Shown here: positions 1-8,937 of the stretch, in pieces
How the letters are laid out: every line of letters starts with the position of its first letter
How positions within the stretch are numbered: position 1 is the first letter of the stretch
From: Stieleria varia
GTDB taxonomy: Bacteria > Planctomycetota > Planctomycetia > Pirellulales > Pirellulaceae
Assembly: GCF_038443385.1 (NCBI RefSeq)
Contig: NZ_CP151726.1
Location: forward strand, 2,108,001-2,172,000
DNA: 64,000 nt
Reading direction: 5' to 3'
Notes under the pieces: model-generated
Told to the model about the DNA's origin: nothing
What the model saw: the letters and a program-made list of their open reading frames with translations, nothing else
The model's database searches: none
Made by a program: the position numbers and the translations under genes

Positions 1-2
1 GG

Positions 3-617
3 GTCGCTCAACGGGCCAATGCCGAAGACGAGGAGATGGGGCGGTTCTTCCAAGATCGATACAAAGCCGTTCGACTGATCGATGAATCTGCGGTGCTGGC
101 CTGTGCGGCTTACGTGGACCTCAATCCGATCCGGGCCGCGATGGCCGAGACGATCGAGCAAAGCGATCACACATCGGCACAACGTCGAATCGAAACTCAC
201 ACGCAACGACTTGTCGAAAGCCACAACGATGGACTGCGGCATGACGATTCGTTTCTCTCACCTGTGGAGAACGACGAAGCGGACGGCGAGACCGGTCCGG
301 TGCCAAGTCAATCCGGCAAACGCTGCAGCGACAAGGGATTCCTGTGGTTCTCGCTAGAGCGATACCTTGAACTGCTGGACTGGACGGCTCGCGAAATCGC
401 AGAAGGCAAACGCGGCCAGACACCGCAGCATCTCGCCCCCATCCTTCAGAGACTTGGTTTGGAGTCCTCGGTCTGGTGTGAGCTGGTAGCGGACTTTGGC
501 AAACTCTTCAAAACGGTCGCCGGCAATCCGTGTGCGGTGGACGAGTATCGCAGTTGCCAAACCCAACGTCGCTTCCGTCTGCCCCGCCGGATCCGCGATC
601 TGATCCCAACGGGCTAA
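3..617 (+). CDS. REP-associated (Y1-type) transposase, C-terminal part, cut by the window edge
   Basis: The frame is open from base 3, before the first ATG at 36, so this is the C-terminal part of a gene starting outside the window. The stretch GRFFQDRYKA followed by YVDLNPIRAA is typical of the planctomycete version of the HUH/Y1 (IS200-like, RAYT) transposases, which nick single-stranded DNA at palindromic repeats. The catalytic HUH motif would lie upstream and is not visible. After the core there is a family-type tail of about 120 residues ending in a basic stretch (QTQRRFRLPRRIRDLIP). No insertion-sequence end is recognised beside it. The window contains many GTAG-headed palindromes that such an enzyme could act on; that link is inference. 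Confident as to family, not as to activity. Confidence 0.8.
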   Translation, partial: VAQRANAEDEEMGRFFQDRYKAVRLIDESAVLACAAYVDLNPIRAAMAETIEQSDHTSAQRRIETHTQRLVESHNDGLRHDDSFLSPVENDEADGETGPVPSQSGKRCSDKGFLWFSLERYLELLDWTAREIAEGKRGQTPQHLAPILQRLGLESSVWCELVADFGKLFKTVAGNPCAVDEYRSCQTQRRFRLPRRIRDLIPTG

Positions 618-807
618 AAGCTTCCCGCGATCAGCACCTTTTCTAAGTCGTTCTCTACAGCGACGCCGCTAGCGTTCTGGGCATCAGTTGCACCCTTCGC
701 CCAAAACTTATGGCGAAAACGCCCATCACGTCGATCAACGCAAGCTAAGCTCCACCCGAGACCGCTCGCTATCCCAAATCACCAAATGGGACTAACCCAA
801 CCGCCCC

Positions 808-854
808 AGCTTAGTGCCCTGCCCCCAAGCTTACCAAGCTTAGTGCTCTGTCCC
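808..854. repeat. short direct repeat downstream of the transposase
   Basis: An 18-nt motif AGCTTAGTGCYCTGYCCC occurs twice, at 808-825 and 837-854, separated by 11 nt that again carry AAGCTT. It sits between the transposase stop and the convergent small secreted protein. It may be a remnant of the transposase's substrate, but this is not shown. Confidence 0.5.
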
Positions 855-861
855 CATACTC

Positions 862-1266
862 CTACTCACGCGAGTAGTAGTCACTCAGATCAATCGTTTG
901 CCGGGGATTTTGCTCATCGGAGAGATCGATGGTGTGGCAGATCGGTTGCCACTGGACGACCAAACGGACGTCGACAGCGATGAATTTCCAATTGGTGTGC
1001 GGTGCCGCTTGATTCAGGATCCCTGTGTTTTTTGCGTTCTGCAAGACCGCGTAGACGAAGTTGGCGGCTCCGTAGTCTTCTGATTCGTAGTAGTCGCCCC
1101 AGTAGTAGCTCTCGGTGTCCCAGTACCAGTATTCGACTTGGACCTTGTAGACCTTTTTCCAAGTCGTGTACGTGTTCGACTTGGCACTCGCCTGATTCGA
1201 GAAGCAAATTGCGAAAAACGCAAATAGTCCGATCGCCGCCAACGGAGCGGTTCGTTTGTAATGCAT
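862..1266 (-). CDS. small secreted protein of unknown function
   Basis: 134 residues. The start chosen is the ATG at 1266, preceded by an AGGGAG ribosome binding site, rather than an in-frame start at 1317. The protein opens with a signal peptide: MHYKR, a hydrophobic stretch LAAIGLFAFFAICF and a likely cleavage after QASA. The mature part is rich in Tyr, Trp and Asp (VEYWYWDTESYYW) and has no cysteine pair or known motif, suggesting a small extracytoplasmic protein. No homologous family is recognised. It stands alone on the minus strand, convergent with the transposase gene. Confidence 0.6.
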   Translation of the reverse strand: MHYKRTAPLAAIGLFAFFAICFSNQASAKSNTYTTWKKVYKVQVEYWYWDTESYYWGDYYESEDYGAANFVYAVLQNAKNTGILNQAAPHTNWKFIAVDVRLVVQWQPICHTIDLSDEQNPRQTIDLSDYYSRE

Positions 1267-1451
1267 CGCTATTCTCCCTGAAAACTTCGGTGGGAATCGA
1301 AATTGATAGACGCCCACTCAACGGATGCCCAAGGAGCCTTTCAAACGGACACAAAATTCAAGAAATTTCGCACGCAGATGAACGAGAGAAAGCTGACGTG
1401 CCGTGATTGCACTTGTGTCGTGCAATCGACTCGACTCCCAACTGCTTCTTC

Positions 1452-1799
1452 TCACTCAATTTTCTTTTTCGACGAATCTTTGTCTCCACTCAATGCACTG
1501 CGAGAGCGAACCTTATTCGTGGCCGATGCCAAGACCCAGATGGCCAGCAACGCCAGCGTGCCCCACGGTGCGACTAGTCGGGAGCCTTTTGCAATTCCAG
1601 ATGCTAGGACGCTGGAGCCAAGCCCGGCTGCTTCTTCCATGTTGTCTGCTCGAAGCCTGTGAGGCTGGTCAAGTACCGCCGGAATGAGCCACCAAAGTGT
1701 GCAAAAGAAGGCACCCGCAAGAACTGGGCCAAGCCAGAGTGGGGCGACGAGAAACAACCCCCATAACAACAAGATCGGATTGTCATCGCGTCGATTCAC
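1452..1799 (-). CDS. small membrane protein of unknown function
   Basis: 115 residues from a GTG start at 1799, with a GGGGGAA ribosome binding site about 8 nt upstream. Two or three hydrophobic segments are visible: ILLLWGLFLVAPLWLGPVLAG and a directly following FFCTLWWLIPAVL near the N-terminus, and LVAPWGTLALLAIWVLASA near residues 78-96. The C-terminus is lysine- and serine-rich (DKDSSKKKIE), probably cytoplasmic. No family is recognised. It lies just before the first composite repeat block. Confidence 0.5.
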   Translation of the reverse strand: MNRRDDNPILLLWGLFLVAPLWLGPVLAGAFFCTLWWLIPAVLDQPHRLRADNMEEAAGLGSSVLASGIAKGSRLVAPWGTLALLAIWVLASATNKVRSRSALSGDKDSSKKKIE

Positions 1800-1873
1800 T
1801 TCGTATTCCCCCGGCAGCAGTTGACAAACCTATCGGTGGCAAATTCTATCGTCCTGAATTAGCCGTAGTAACC

Positions 1874-1894
1874 GTAGGTCATGCTGTGCATGAC
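1874..1894 (+). repeat. GTAG-headed 17-nt palindrome (REP-like)
   Basis: GTAG is followed directly by GTCATGC-TGT-GCATGAC, a palindrome with 7-nt arms and a 3-nt loop. The same palindrome recurs at 2542, 2754, 12531 and 13377 and inverted at 13489, with imperfect copies at 11897 and 12743. A tetranucleotide before a palindrome is the layout of REP elements recognised by RAYT transposases. Confidence 0.7.
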
Positions 1895-2410
1895 GAAATG
1901 CGACCCGCCGAACTTCACGCGTGGTGGCCAAGGTTCGGCCAAGACTCCTGGTGAAGTCCATCGCGGTCGGGTTGCGTTGTACGGATGGTGCCATGTATCG
2001 CAAGACCACGAAGTGGTCAAAGAGGGCAGCCGACGGTAGAGCGGAGCGATCACCGCTGGTTAGTTTCTGCACAGATCAGCGTGCCACGCGATAGCGTCTG
2101 GTTCTCACGTCTCTACTCGGAATCCGGACCCTATCGCGCAGTGGCTGTTGAATCATCCGTGTTCACCGCGCCAGCGTCGCACTGCATTTTCCTGCCAAGA
2201 GTTTGCCTGCGTTCCCCCGGTCGTCTTCCACTCTCGATTTGTCGCAAATCGGATTCCGCACGCGAAGGCGCTAAGAAAATGATTTCGGCCTCAGCTTCGC
2301 GCCTTAGCGCCTTCGCGTGAGTCCTTCTGCCAACCGACGGCAATCTCGTTCGCGTTTTCCCGGTTGTTCACTCGCACATCGGATAGCGACGCATGCCCCC
2401 TCACCCCCTG

Positions 2411-2488
2411 CCCCTCTCCCCCAATATTTTCGCGACGTTGTCTTTGGCGATGGTTGGCTTGTCTCGCGAAAATATCGGGGGAGAGGGG
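2411..2488. repeat. C-rich/G-rich hairpin repeat 1
   Basis: A left arm of 25 nt beginning CCCCTCTCCCCC and ending TTTTCGCGA (2411-2435) pairs with a right arm beginning TCGCGAAAA and ending GGGGGAGAGGGG (2464-2488), with one mismatch and a 28-nt loop. Four more copies lie at 2623, 12400, 12612 and 13246. Confidence 0.8.
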
Positions 2489-2622
2489 AGCCATTTTTTT
2501 GTGTGGTTCGTCTTGGGTGTCGATGAAATCGGGATTCGTCGGTCATGCTGTGCATGACGAAATGCGTTCCGCCGGACTTAACGCTTGGTGTCTTGGATTC
2601 GGGAAACGCCTTGGTGGAATGC

Positions 2623-2700
2623 CCCCTCTCCCCCAATGTTTTCGCGACGTTGTCTTTGGCGACGGTTGGCTTGTCTCGCGAAAATATCGGGGGAGAGGGG
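2623..2700. repeat. C-rich/G-rich hairpin repeat 2
   Basis: Second copy of the hairpin with arms at 2623-2647 and 2676-2700. The left arm reads CAATG instead of CAATA, giving an extra mismatch, while the loop is nearly unchanged. Confidence 0.8.
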
Positions 2701-2753
2701 AGCCATTTTTTTGTGTGGTTCGTCTTGGGTGTCGATGAAATCGGGTTTCGTCG

Positions 2754-2882
2754 GTCATGCTGTGCATGACGAAATGCGGCCTGCCGGACTTAACGCATGG
2801 TGGTCTAGATTCGAGGGAATGCTCTTGGTGACGCCGGACGCGACCGATCGCGTTGCACGGAATCCGTCGTGCCCAGCATGAC
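2754..2882. repeat. inverted palindrome pair (MITE-like)
   Basis: The palindrome GTCATGC-TGT-GCATGAC at 2754-2770 is answered by GTGCCCAGCATGAC at 2869-2882, which is the reverse complement with one change. The unit is about 130 bp and resembles 13373-13509. It ends about 120 nt before the next gene. Confidence 0.6.
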
Positions 2883-3001
2883 CCGCTTGTTCGACCAAAT
2901 TTCTTTTTTTTCTTGGCGGGTTCCGAATGTGCTTTCGGCTTCTATTGCGTGCACAGGAGTTGTTCGGCACGGAAGCTGTTTTTTTTCAAAGGTTGCACAT
3001 C

Positions 3002-3409
3002 ATGTACATGAAACACACGTTTTTGTTGGTCGCCGCAATGTTGTTCTTGGGTCAAGCATCCGCTGAGGCTCAAAATCGAGTTCGACTCGAGACCGACCTC
3101 TCGCCGACAAGCTTTGCTCGGCAGGTCGAACCCCTGGCATCGGGGGCCGTGAAGTATGAGGAGAAAGGAAGCGTTCGCAAGTTCAGTTGCGAAATGGAGG
3201 ATCTGTTCTTTGTTCAGACGGTCATCGTCCGACGTGGGTCCATCGTCTTGGGGATCCTGGATGTCGATAATTTTGGGATGATTGATTTGAACCTGGAGAC
3301 GGAACTGGGAGATCGGATCACACGGATGCGAGCGGGAAACGTCATTCGCGTCTACGATTTTGATACCGGACGACAGCTCTTTTTCGCCAGGCTGCAGCCC
3401 AGGAACTGA
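3002..3409 (+). CDS. small secreted protein of unknown function
   Basis: 135 residues from ATG 3002; a second ATG lies at 3008 and an upstream in-frame start at 2927 would put non-hydrophobic sequence before the signal peptide. The N-terminus MYMKHTFLLVAAMLFLGQ with ASAEAQ is a clear signal peptide. The rest is a compact domain alternating hydrophobic and charged residues (IVLGILDVDNFGMIDL) with one cysteine, likely beta-rich. No family is recognised. It precedes the ECF sigma gene on the same strand by about 160 nt, so co-expression is possible but unproven. Confidence 0.6.
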   Translation: MYMKHTFLLVAAMLFLGQASAEAQNRVRLETDLSPTSFARQVEPLASGAVKYEEKGSVRKFSCEMEDLFFVQTVIVRRGSIVLGILDVDNFGMIDLNLETELGDRITRMRAGNVIRVYDFDTGRQLFFARLQPRN

Positions 3410-3571
3410 ATCCGGTCTCACGGTGCCCACATGCCTCCGGTCAGCCACCGCGCCCCGGAGGCGAGTGATTTCGTTGGTTGAACAATCTCGCTGGATGTAC
3501 AATGACGATCTCGCTGCGGTGGTGCGGCGACTAGACCATTGAAAAATGAACTGCAGGACGGTGAATTGCTG

Positions 3572-4135
3572 ATGCCCCACAAGTCTGCGAGCGACGCCAC
3601 ACTGTTGATTCGTTTCCAAGCAGGAGACGAAGATGCTGCCACGGCGATTTACTCTCGGTACGCCAAGCAGTTGCTTTCGCTGGCGAATCGAAATTCGGGA
3701 GAAGCCCTGGCATCGCGAGTCGATCCCGAGGACATCGTCCAGTCAATCTTTCGGACCTTTTTCCGACGGGCATCCCAAGGGCACTATCAGATTCCTGACG
3801 GTGACGAATTGTGGAAACTGTTTCTGATCATCGCCCTCAACAAGGTCCGCTCGGTGGCCGAGTTCCATCGAGCGGCAAAGCGAAACGCAGGCCAGACGCA
3901 GACATTGGGCAATTTCGACGCAGGCGATGTGGGTGACACCTCAGAAATCCTGAGAATCACCATCGAAGAAGTTCTATTGAGCTTGCCCGAAGATCACCAA
4001 GCTGTCGTTCGAGATCGAATCGATGGGTTTGAGGTCAAGGAGATTGCGGAACGCAATGCAACGTCACGCCGCAGTGTGGAACGAATACTGCAGGGCTTTC
4101 GCAATCGGCTTCGAAAGTCATTGGAACTGACGTGA
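3572..4135 (+). CDS. ECF-type RNA polymerase sigma factor
   Basis: 187 residues from ATG 3572; a TTG at 3539 would add 11 residues. Sigma region 2 is visible around VDPEDIVQSIFRTFFRR, with DELWKLFLIIALNKVRS following. Region 4 is the C-terminal helix-turn-helix, from LPEDHQAVVRDRIDGF to RRSVERILQGFRNRLRKSL. These short factors direct polymerase to a limited regulon. There is no anti-sigma gene of the usual kind. Instead the stop overlaps the GTG start of a kinase-TPR gene by 4 nt (GTGA), so the kinase is the probable partner or controller, an arrangement known in planctomycetes. Family assignment is firm; the regulon is unknown. Confidence 0.9.
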   Translation: MPHKSASDATLLIRFQAGDEDAATAIYSRYAKQLLSLANRNSGEALASRVDPEDIVQSIFRTFFRRASQGHYQIPDGDELWKLFLIIALNKVRSVAEFHRAAKRNAGQTQTLGNFDAGDVGDTSEILRITIEEVLLSLPEDHQAVVRDRIDGFEVKEIAERNATSRRSVERILQGFRNRLRKSLELT

Positions 4136-7100
4136 TTGACCAACGCTACTCTCTCACCGGAGAGGCTTCCCTGCGGATCGAGTCTCTGCTGTCTCAATTT
4201 GAGCGTGATCGAGACCGTGGGCCGATCGAAGATTTTTCGCTCTATACGCCGCCGATTGATGATCCCGCCTATGCGGCAGTCGTCACCGAGTTGGCCCGAG
4301 TCGATTTGGAACATCGGTTTGACGAAGAAGGCGATGGAGATGCCAGCCGATACATCGATGCGTATCCGGACGTGTTTGCCGAAGAACATTGCTTGCTGCA
4401 GATCACGTACGAAGAGTACCGCCTGCGACGCTTGCATGGCGAAGATGTTCAGGCGACAACGGTGGCATCACGCTACGGTATTGATGGAAGTCGTTGGATC
4501 GAACTGCCGCTGGGAGACGATTCGGAGGTCGACGCTTGCGGCAATCAATGCGACAACAAAGGCGACGCAACCTCTCGTCGATACACTCCCGGTCGGTCGT
4601 CCGGCGAACAGCCGACTGAGTATCCCCATGTCGGCGACCTCTTTGCGAGTTATCAATTGGTTGCTCAACTGGGCGAAGGTGCGTTTTCGAGAGTGTTTCT
4701 TGCTCGACAATCCGACTTGGCCGATCGATTTGTTGTCTTGAAGGTGACGCCGCTGGAGACACGGGAATCAGACAAACTAGCAAGACTGCAGCACTCCAAC
4801 ATCATCCCCATTTTTTCGGTGCATCGGGAAAGGAACCTTTCGTGCATTTGCATGCCGTTTCTTGGCACCACCACACTTGCCGAAGTGTCCGCCAGCGGCG
4901 AGCGTTGGGCGGCGTTGGACGGACCGGCGGAGGAACTGATTTCAACGATTCTGGCTCGTCGGCAATCCACGATCAAACTCGTCGCAGACTCGCAATCGCA
5001 ACTCATTTCTGAGACGCCAGACTCCACTGTTTCTGATCCCGGCTCGATGAGGGCGGAGCAGGATTGGACGACAGACGAATTGCTGACGCTATCCAATCTT
5101 GGCTACGTGGATGCTCTGGTCACGCTGGCGATCGGGGCTGTGGAAGGCGTCGCGCACGCGCACCGGCGCGGGATCGTTCACCGTGACTTAAAGCCAGCGA
5201 ATATTCTTGTGACGGACGACGGCACGCCCGTCTTGCTCGATTTCAATCTGGCGATCATCACGGACGAAACTGACAATCGGGTTGTCGGTGGAACGTTGCC
5301 GTATATGTCGCCTGAACAACTCGATTCGCTTCGCACGGGAGCTCAATCGTTTCCCAGTGATGACGTGTTCGCCATCGGTGTGATTCTGTACGAATTGCTC
5401 TCCGGGCACTTGCCGTTTTCCTGCCCGGATAGCCGTTTGTCTTTTGACTTGGATCAGGTCATTGCCGATCGCAAGCGAACACCACGGTCGCTCAGTCGCC
5501 TCAATTCGCATGTTTCGCCGGGACTGGCGGCGATCGTCCAGCGATGCATTTCACCGCAGGCGGCGGATCGATATCAAGACGGCTCGGAGCTGCTGGAGGA
5601 CTTGCGTCGGCACCGCCAGGACCTCCTGCTGCGCTACGCACCGAATCATTCGCTGGGCGAAAGATTGCGAAAATGGACACGGAGACATCCCCGGCTGGCT
5701 TCTGCGTCGACGGTGACGATGGTGGCAATGAGCGCGTTGCTGGCGATCACATTTTTCTGGTGGCAAGGCAGGATTCGCAATGAGCGTCTGAACGCCGAAG
5801 TCATGTGGCAGCATTTCTCGGCAAGGTTTCCAGCGACGGTCATGGCACTGTCCTCGCCAGGGCTTGAGCCGGAAATCCTGACGGATGGACTTCAGCAATC
5901 CAACGAATTGCTACAGCAGTGGAACGTCGATTCCGAACATTGGCGGCAACGATCTCATGCGGATCGTTTGGATGCGGATCAACAAGCACGCTTGTCACGC
6001 CAACTCGCCCGATTGCTGTATCTCAGCGCCGCCACCGAGATCGACCTTGCCTATACCGACAAGGGTGATGACCGTGTGCGACAAAGCCATCTCGCTAATG
6101 CTGAGGCAATGAATCGACGAATCACTCGACTGGAACCTGAGTTTCGAGACCTTGCCTCTCATCAAAATCAACGCATCGCCAGTTTTTATCAGGAAAAGTA
6201 TCCAAACGATCCGCTTCGCAGAGTGTTTAGCATCGTGGCCACAGACGATGAGGGTCACCCCATCGAAGCAACATCGGTCGGCTCTCCAAGCGAACTGCTG
6301 CAACTGATTAGCGTCCAACTGGATCGTGAACCGACGAATGCAATTCTCTGGTTTCAGCAGGGCGCTGCCAACATGCGAATGGGGGACTTGAACCAATCGC
6401 TATTCAGTTTCGACACCTGCGATCGATTGCACCCCAAGACGGTCGCGACGGTTTTCAATCGAGGGCTCTGCCATCTGGAGCTTGGAAAGCACCGCGAGGC
6501 GATGAATGATTTCGCAGAGTGTTTGCGAATCAAACCAGGACTCACCAATGCCAGATTCAACCATGCAGTGGCCGCACATCGCATGGGTGACCATCGTTCG
6601 GCGTTGACGGATCTGAATCAATTGATCGACGCCGGAGATCCGAGGACGCGCACGTTGCTGTTTCGCGCCGAGGTTTTTGATGCGATGGGTGAGTCGAAAC
6701 TTGCGGACCGTGATCGAGCGGCCGCGAGATCCGTTGAGCCATCCGGGGGCCAGGATTACTTGGCCAGGGGAGTCAGCATGCTGAGTGAATCTCCCAAGCA
6801 ATCGCTTGCCGATTTTCAGGCCGCAGTACGACTCGATAGCGGCAACGCCGACGCATTACTCAATATCGCCCATGTGCAATCGGAGTTTTTGGACCAGCCA
6901 GAGCAAGCGATCAAGACGCTTGATCGACTTGCCGCATTGCGTCCCCAAGCAGCATTTCCGGTATCGTCGCGAGGGATCTTGCGGGCTCGCGTGGGGCAAT
7001 GGCACGACGCCATCACTGACGCCCAATCGGCTGCAGAACTTTCCCCGGGCGGCAGAGAGCAAATGCAGATCGCTGGCATCTACGCGATGGTCGCACACGC

Positions 7101-7314
7101 TGAGTCGCTGGAGGACTCAGGCGTCGAACAGAGTCCGTCTGAGCTTCGAGGCCTCGCCTTCATGTGGCTGGCCCGCGCGATCAACTCGGACGCTTCCTTG
7201 GCCAGGGTGGCCATCGGGGACCCGGACCTGTTGAGTTTACGGCAAAGTCCGCAATTTCAACGGCTGATCGGGGGTGCCGAAATGATCCGGCAAACCGCGA
7301 ATCAACCGCGCTAG
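4132..7314 (+). CDS. Ser/Thr protein kinase with membrane segment and TPR region
   Basis: 1060 residues from a GTG that overlaps the sigma-factor stop. The first 170 residues are a cytoplasmic leader. The kinase domain spans about 174-495: glycine loop LGEGAFSRVF at 180, catalytic lysine in VVLKV at 204, HRDLKPAN at 350-357. The metal-binding DFG is DFN (370-372). A long insert between about 255 and 325 separates the lobes. One transmembrane helix follows at about 525-547 (VTMVAMSALLAITFFWW), then a large domain with TPR-like repeats at about 710-1000 (for example AILWFQQGAANMRMGDLNQS). This places the kinase in the cytoplasm and the TPR part outside or in the periplasm. It probably modulates the coupled sigma factor; the substrate is not known. 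Confidence 0.92.
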   Translation: MIDQRYSLTGEASLRIESLLSQFERDRDRGPIEDFSLYTPPIDDPAYAAVVTELARVDLEHRFDEEGDGDASRYIDAYPDVFAEEHCLLQITYEEYRLRRLHGEDVQATTVASRYGIDGSRWIELPLGDDSEVDACGNQCDNKGDATSRRYTPGRSSGEQPTEYPHVGDLFASYQLVAQLGEGAFSRVFLARQSDLADRFVVLKVTPLETRESDKLARLQHSNIIPIFSVHRERNLSCICMPFLGTTTLAEVSASGERWAALDGPAEELISTILARRQSTIKLVADSQSQLISETPDSTVSDPGSMRAEQDWTTDELLTLSNLGYVDALVTLAIGAVEGVAHAHRRGIVHRDLKPANILVTDDGTPVLLDFNLAIITDETDNRVVGGTLPYMSPEQLDSLRTGAQSFPSDDVFAIGVILYELLSGHLPFSCPDSRLSFDLDQVIADRKRTPRSLSRLNSHVSPGLAAIVQRCISPQAADRYQDGSELLEDLRRHRQDLLLRYAPNHSLGERLRKWTRRHPRLASASTVTMVAMSALLAITFFWWQGRIRNERLNAEVMWQHFSARFPATVMALSSPGLEPEILTDGLQQSNELLQQWNVDSEHWRQRSHADRLDADQQARLSRQLARLLYLSAATEIDLAYTDKGDDRVRQSHLANAEAMNRRITRLEPEFRDLASHQNQRIASFYQEKYPNDPLRRVFSIVATDDEGHPIEATSVGSPSELLQLISVQLDREPTNAILWFQQGAANMRMGDLNQSLFSFDTCDRLHPKTVATVFNRGLCHLELGKHREAMNDFAECLRIKPGLTNARFNHAVAAHRMGDHRSALTDLNQLIDAGDPRTRTLLFRAEVFDAMGESKLADRDRAAARSVEPSGGQDYLARGVSMLSESPKQSLADFQAAVRLDSGNADALLNIAHVQSEFLDQPEQAIKTLDRLAALRPQAAFPVSSRGILRARVGQWHDAITDAQSAAELSPGGREQMQIAGIYAMVAHAESLEDSGVEQSPSELRGLAFMWLARAINSDASLARVAIGDPDLLSLRQSPQFQRLIGGAEMIRQTANQPR

Positions 7315-7460
7315 CTTGCAGGCCGCCGAGTAAAAAAGCTCGACTTCTTTGGCGGACGATGCGGCCTTTTCCGGCTTCTGTTGGGTGGAAACCAAAATCA
7401 GCACCGACTGCTTGGTCGAACCGGCATCCCACAATCCAACATTTCGAACGAGGAATTCAA

Positions 7461-8888
7461 ATGGCTGTCACCCGAAAACGCTTCCGTCGCGGCCCCTTCT
7501 TGGAGACACTTGAAGGGCGAATGCTGCTTGCCGGTGACGGATTTCACAATTTCCTGCAGCCACATGATGTCAATGACGATAGCCGTGTTTCAGCAGCAGA
7601 CGCATTGTTCGTCATCAATCGACTCAGCGGCGATGACTCACGTGGCTCCGCGTCTTACGAAGACGTCAACGATGACGGCCGAGTCACCGCTCAAGACGCC
7701 CTGCACGTCATCAATGGGCTGTCGCACGATCGCTCCAACAGCAATGCGAACGACGAAGCGATCGCGCGGCTGTACCGCGAGGATGGTGTTCGCGTGAAGG
7801 TGGAGTTCGAGATCGAAGACTCCGGTCTGAAAGTCGAAGTCAAAGTTCAGAACGCGGCCCCCAACGAAACGTTTGAAGTACGGGTCGACGATGTCAGGCT
7901 CGGCGAGATCACCACAGACGGACGAGGACGCGGCAAACTCGAGCTCGGTGCCGGCCAAGATCTGCCACTCCCATCGGTGATGCCGCAGATCCGATCGGGA
8001 ATGACGACGGAGCTTGTCAGAGCGAGCGACTCATCGTCCAGCACAAGTTCGTCCAGCACAAGTTCGTCCAGTTCTGATTCGTCCAGTAGCGGCAACTCGT
8101 CAAGCTCTTCCTCAAGCAGCTCAGACAGTTCCTCCAGCAGCACGGGAGCCTCAACAAGCGATACGAGGGAATTGAAAGCACGGCTCATTGGAGATGCCTC
8201 CATTGACGCCGAGTCGAAATTCGAGAGCTCGCCCACTGGCGTTGAGTTCAGCGCTGAATTGAGAAACGCTCCGGCCAATACAACGTTTGATGTACAGGTG
8301 GATGGCGAGATCGTAGGCGCGCTGACGACCGACAGTCGAGGCCGCGGGCGATTGCAATTCGAACAGAACGACGACTCGAAACCGTTCCCTGCCAATTTTC
8401 CAAACGTTGATGTCGGAACGCAAGTTCGAATCGGCGACACGCTCAGTGGGGTCTTTCGGCTCGACGGTGCAAGCTCCTCGACCGGCGGCGGCAGCTCATC
8501 CAGCGACGATTCATCCGATAGCAGCTCAGGCGACGACACAGGCAGCAACGGCGGTGTGACCGCAGGTGCAGTGCTTGAACTGAAATCGCAGTTGAGAGGA
8601 ATGTCCGGCGTTGATGCAGAAGCGAAGTACGAGAGTACAATGAGCAGTGTGGAATTCAAAGTGGAGCTCGAGGACGCCCCCGCCAATGCGGAGTACTCGG
8701 TTACAGTGGACGGCGTCACCGTAGGAACTTTACGGACAGACAGTCGTGGTCGCGGACGCTTGCAATTCGAGCTCAATGATGACTCAAAGCCCTTTCCGGC
8801 GAATTTCCCTGCCGTAGCGGCGGGGACCGAGATCCGGGTCGGGAATCAGCTTGCCGGGACCTTTGGCTTTGGTTCCAATGATGATTGA
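7461..8888 (+). CDS. secreted dockerin-containing protein with three repeated domains and Ser-rich linkers
   Basis: 475 residues from ATG 7461, preceded by an AGGA site. The frame is open back to 7164, but that would overlap the kinase gene and lacks a signal. The N-terminus carries RRGPFLETLEGRMLLAG, the planctomycete extracellular-protein motif. Residues about 37-90 form a dockerin-like pair of calcium loops (DVNDDSRVSAADALFVIN and DVNDDGRVTAQDALHVIN). Three related beta domains follow at about 105-185, 235-332 and 370-470. They share the pattern VEF..E..NAP.NT.F.V.VDG followed by TDSRGRGRLQFE, the first copy being most diverged. Serine-rich linkers lie at about 189-230 and 335-365. Probably exported and surface-bound, with dockerins as attachment modules. 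The function of the repeated domain is not recognised. Confidence 0.8.
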   Translation: MAVTRKRFRRGPFLETLEGRMLLAGDGFHNFLQPHDVNDDSRVSAADALFVINRLSGDDSRGSASYEDVNDDGRVTAQDALHVINGLSHDRSNSNANDEAIARLYREDGVRVKVEFEIEDSGLKVEVKVQNAAPNETFEVRVDDVRLGEITTDGRGRGKLELGAGQDLPLPSVMPQIRSGMTTELVRASDSSSSTSSSSTSSSSSDSSSSGNSSSSSSSSSDSSSSSTGASTSDTRELKARLIGDASIDAESKFESSPTGVEFSAELRNAPANTTFDVQVDGEIVGALTTDSRGRGRLQFEQNDDSKPFPANFPNVDVGTQVRIGDTLSGVFRLDGASSSTGGGSSSSDDSSDSSSGDDTGSNGGVTAGAVLELKSQLRGMSGVDAEAKYESTMSSVEFKVELEDAPANAEYSVTVDGVTVGTLRTDSRGRGRLQFELNDDSKPFPANFPAVAAGTEIRVGNQLAGTFGFGSNDD

Positions 8889-8937
8889 GCCGCGACAGTC
8901 ACTCCGCCGCGGGTCATTGGCCTAACACGATTCGCTC

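Larger units (their letters stand above)
1874..2803. repeat. composite intergenic repeat, copy A
   Basis: This gene-free stretch closely resembles 11893-12738 and 12739-13509. In order it holds a GTAG-headed palindrome (1874-1894), a CGCGATAGCG-containing segment (2087-2109), an inverted repeat built on CGCGAAGGCGCTAAG around 2260-2320, a long C-rich/G-rich hairpin (2411-2488), a second palindrome (2542-2558), a second C-rich hairpin (2623-2700) and a third palindrome (2754-2770). Open frames here are repeated in every copy in several frames and look like by-products of the repeat, so no gene is called. Confidence 0.85.

Noticed and set aside
7847..8776. Reverse-strand frame of 309 codons
   Set aside because: It is the antisense of the serine-rich repeats of the dockerin gene; its Ser/Leu-rich composition mirrors the plus-strand repeat and there is no ribosome binding site.
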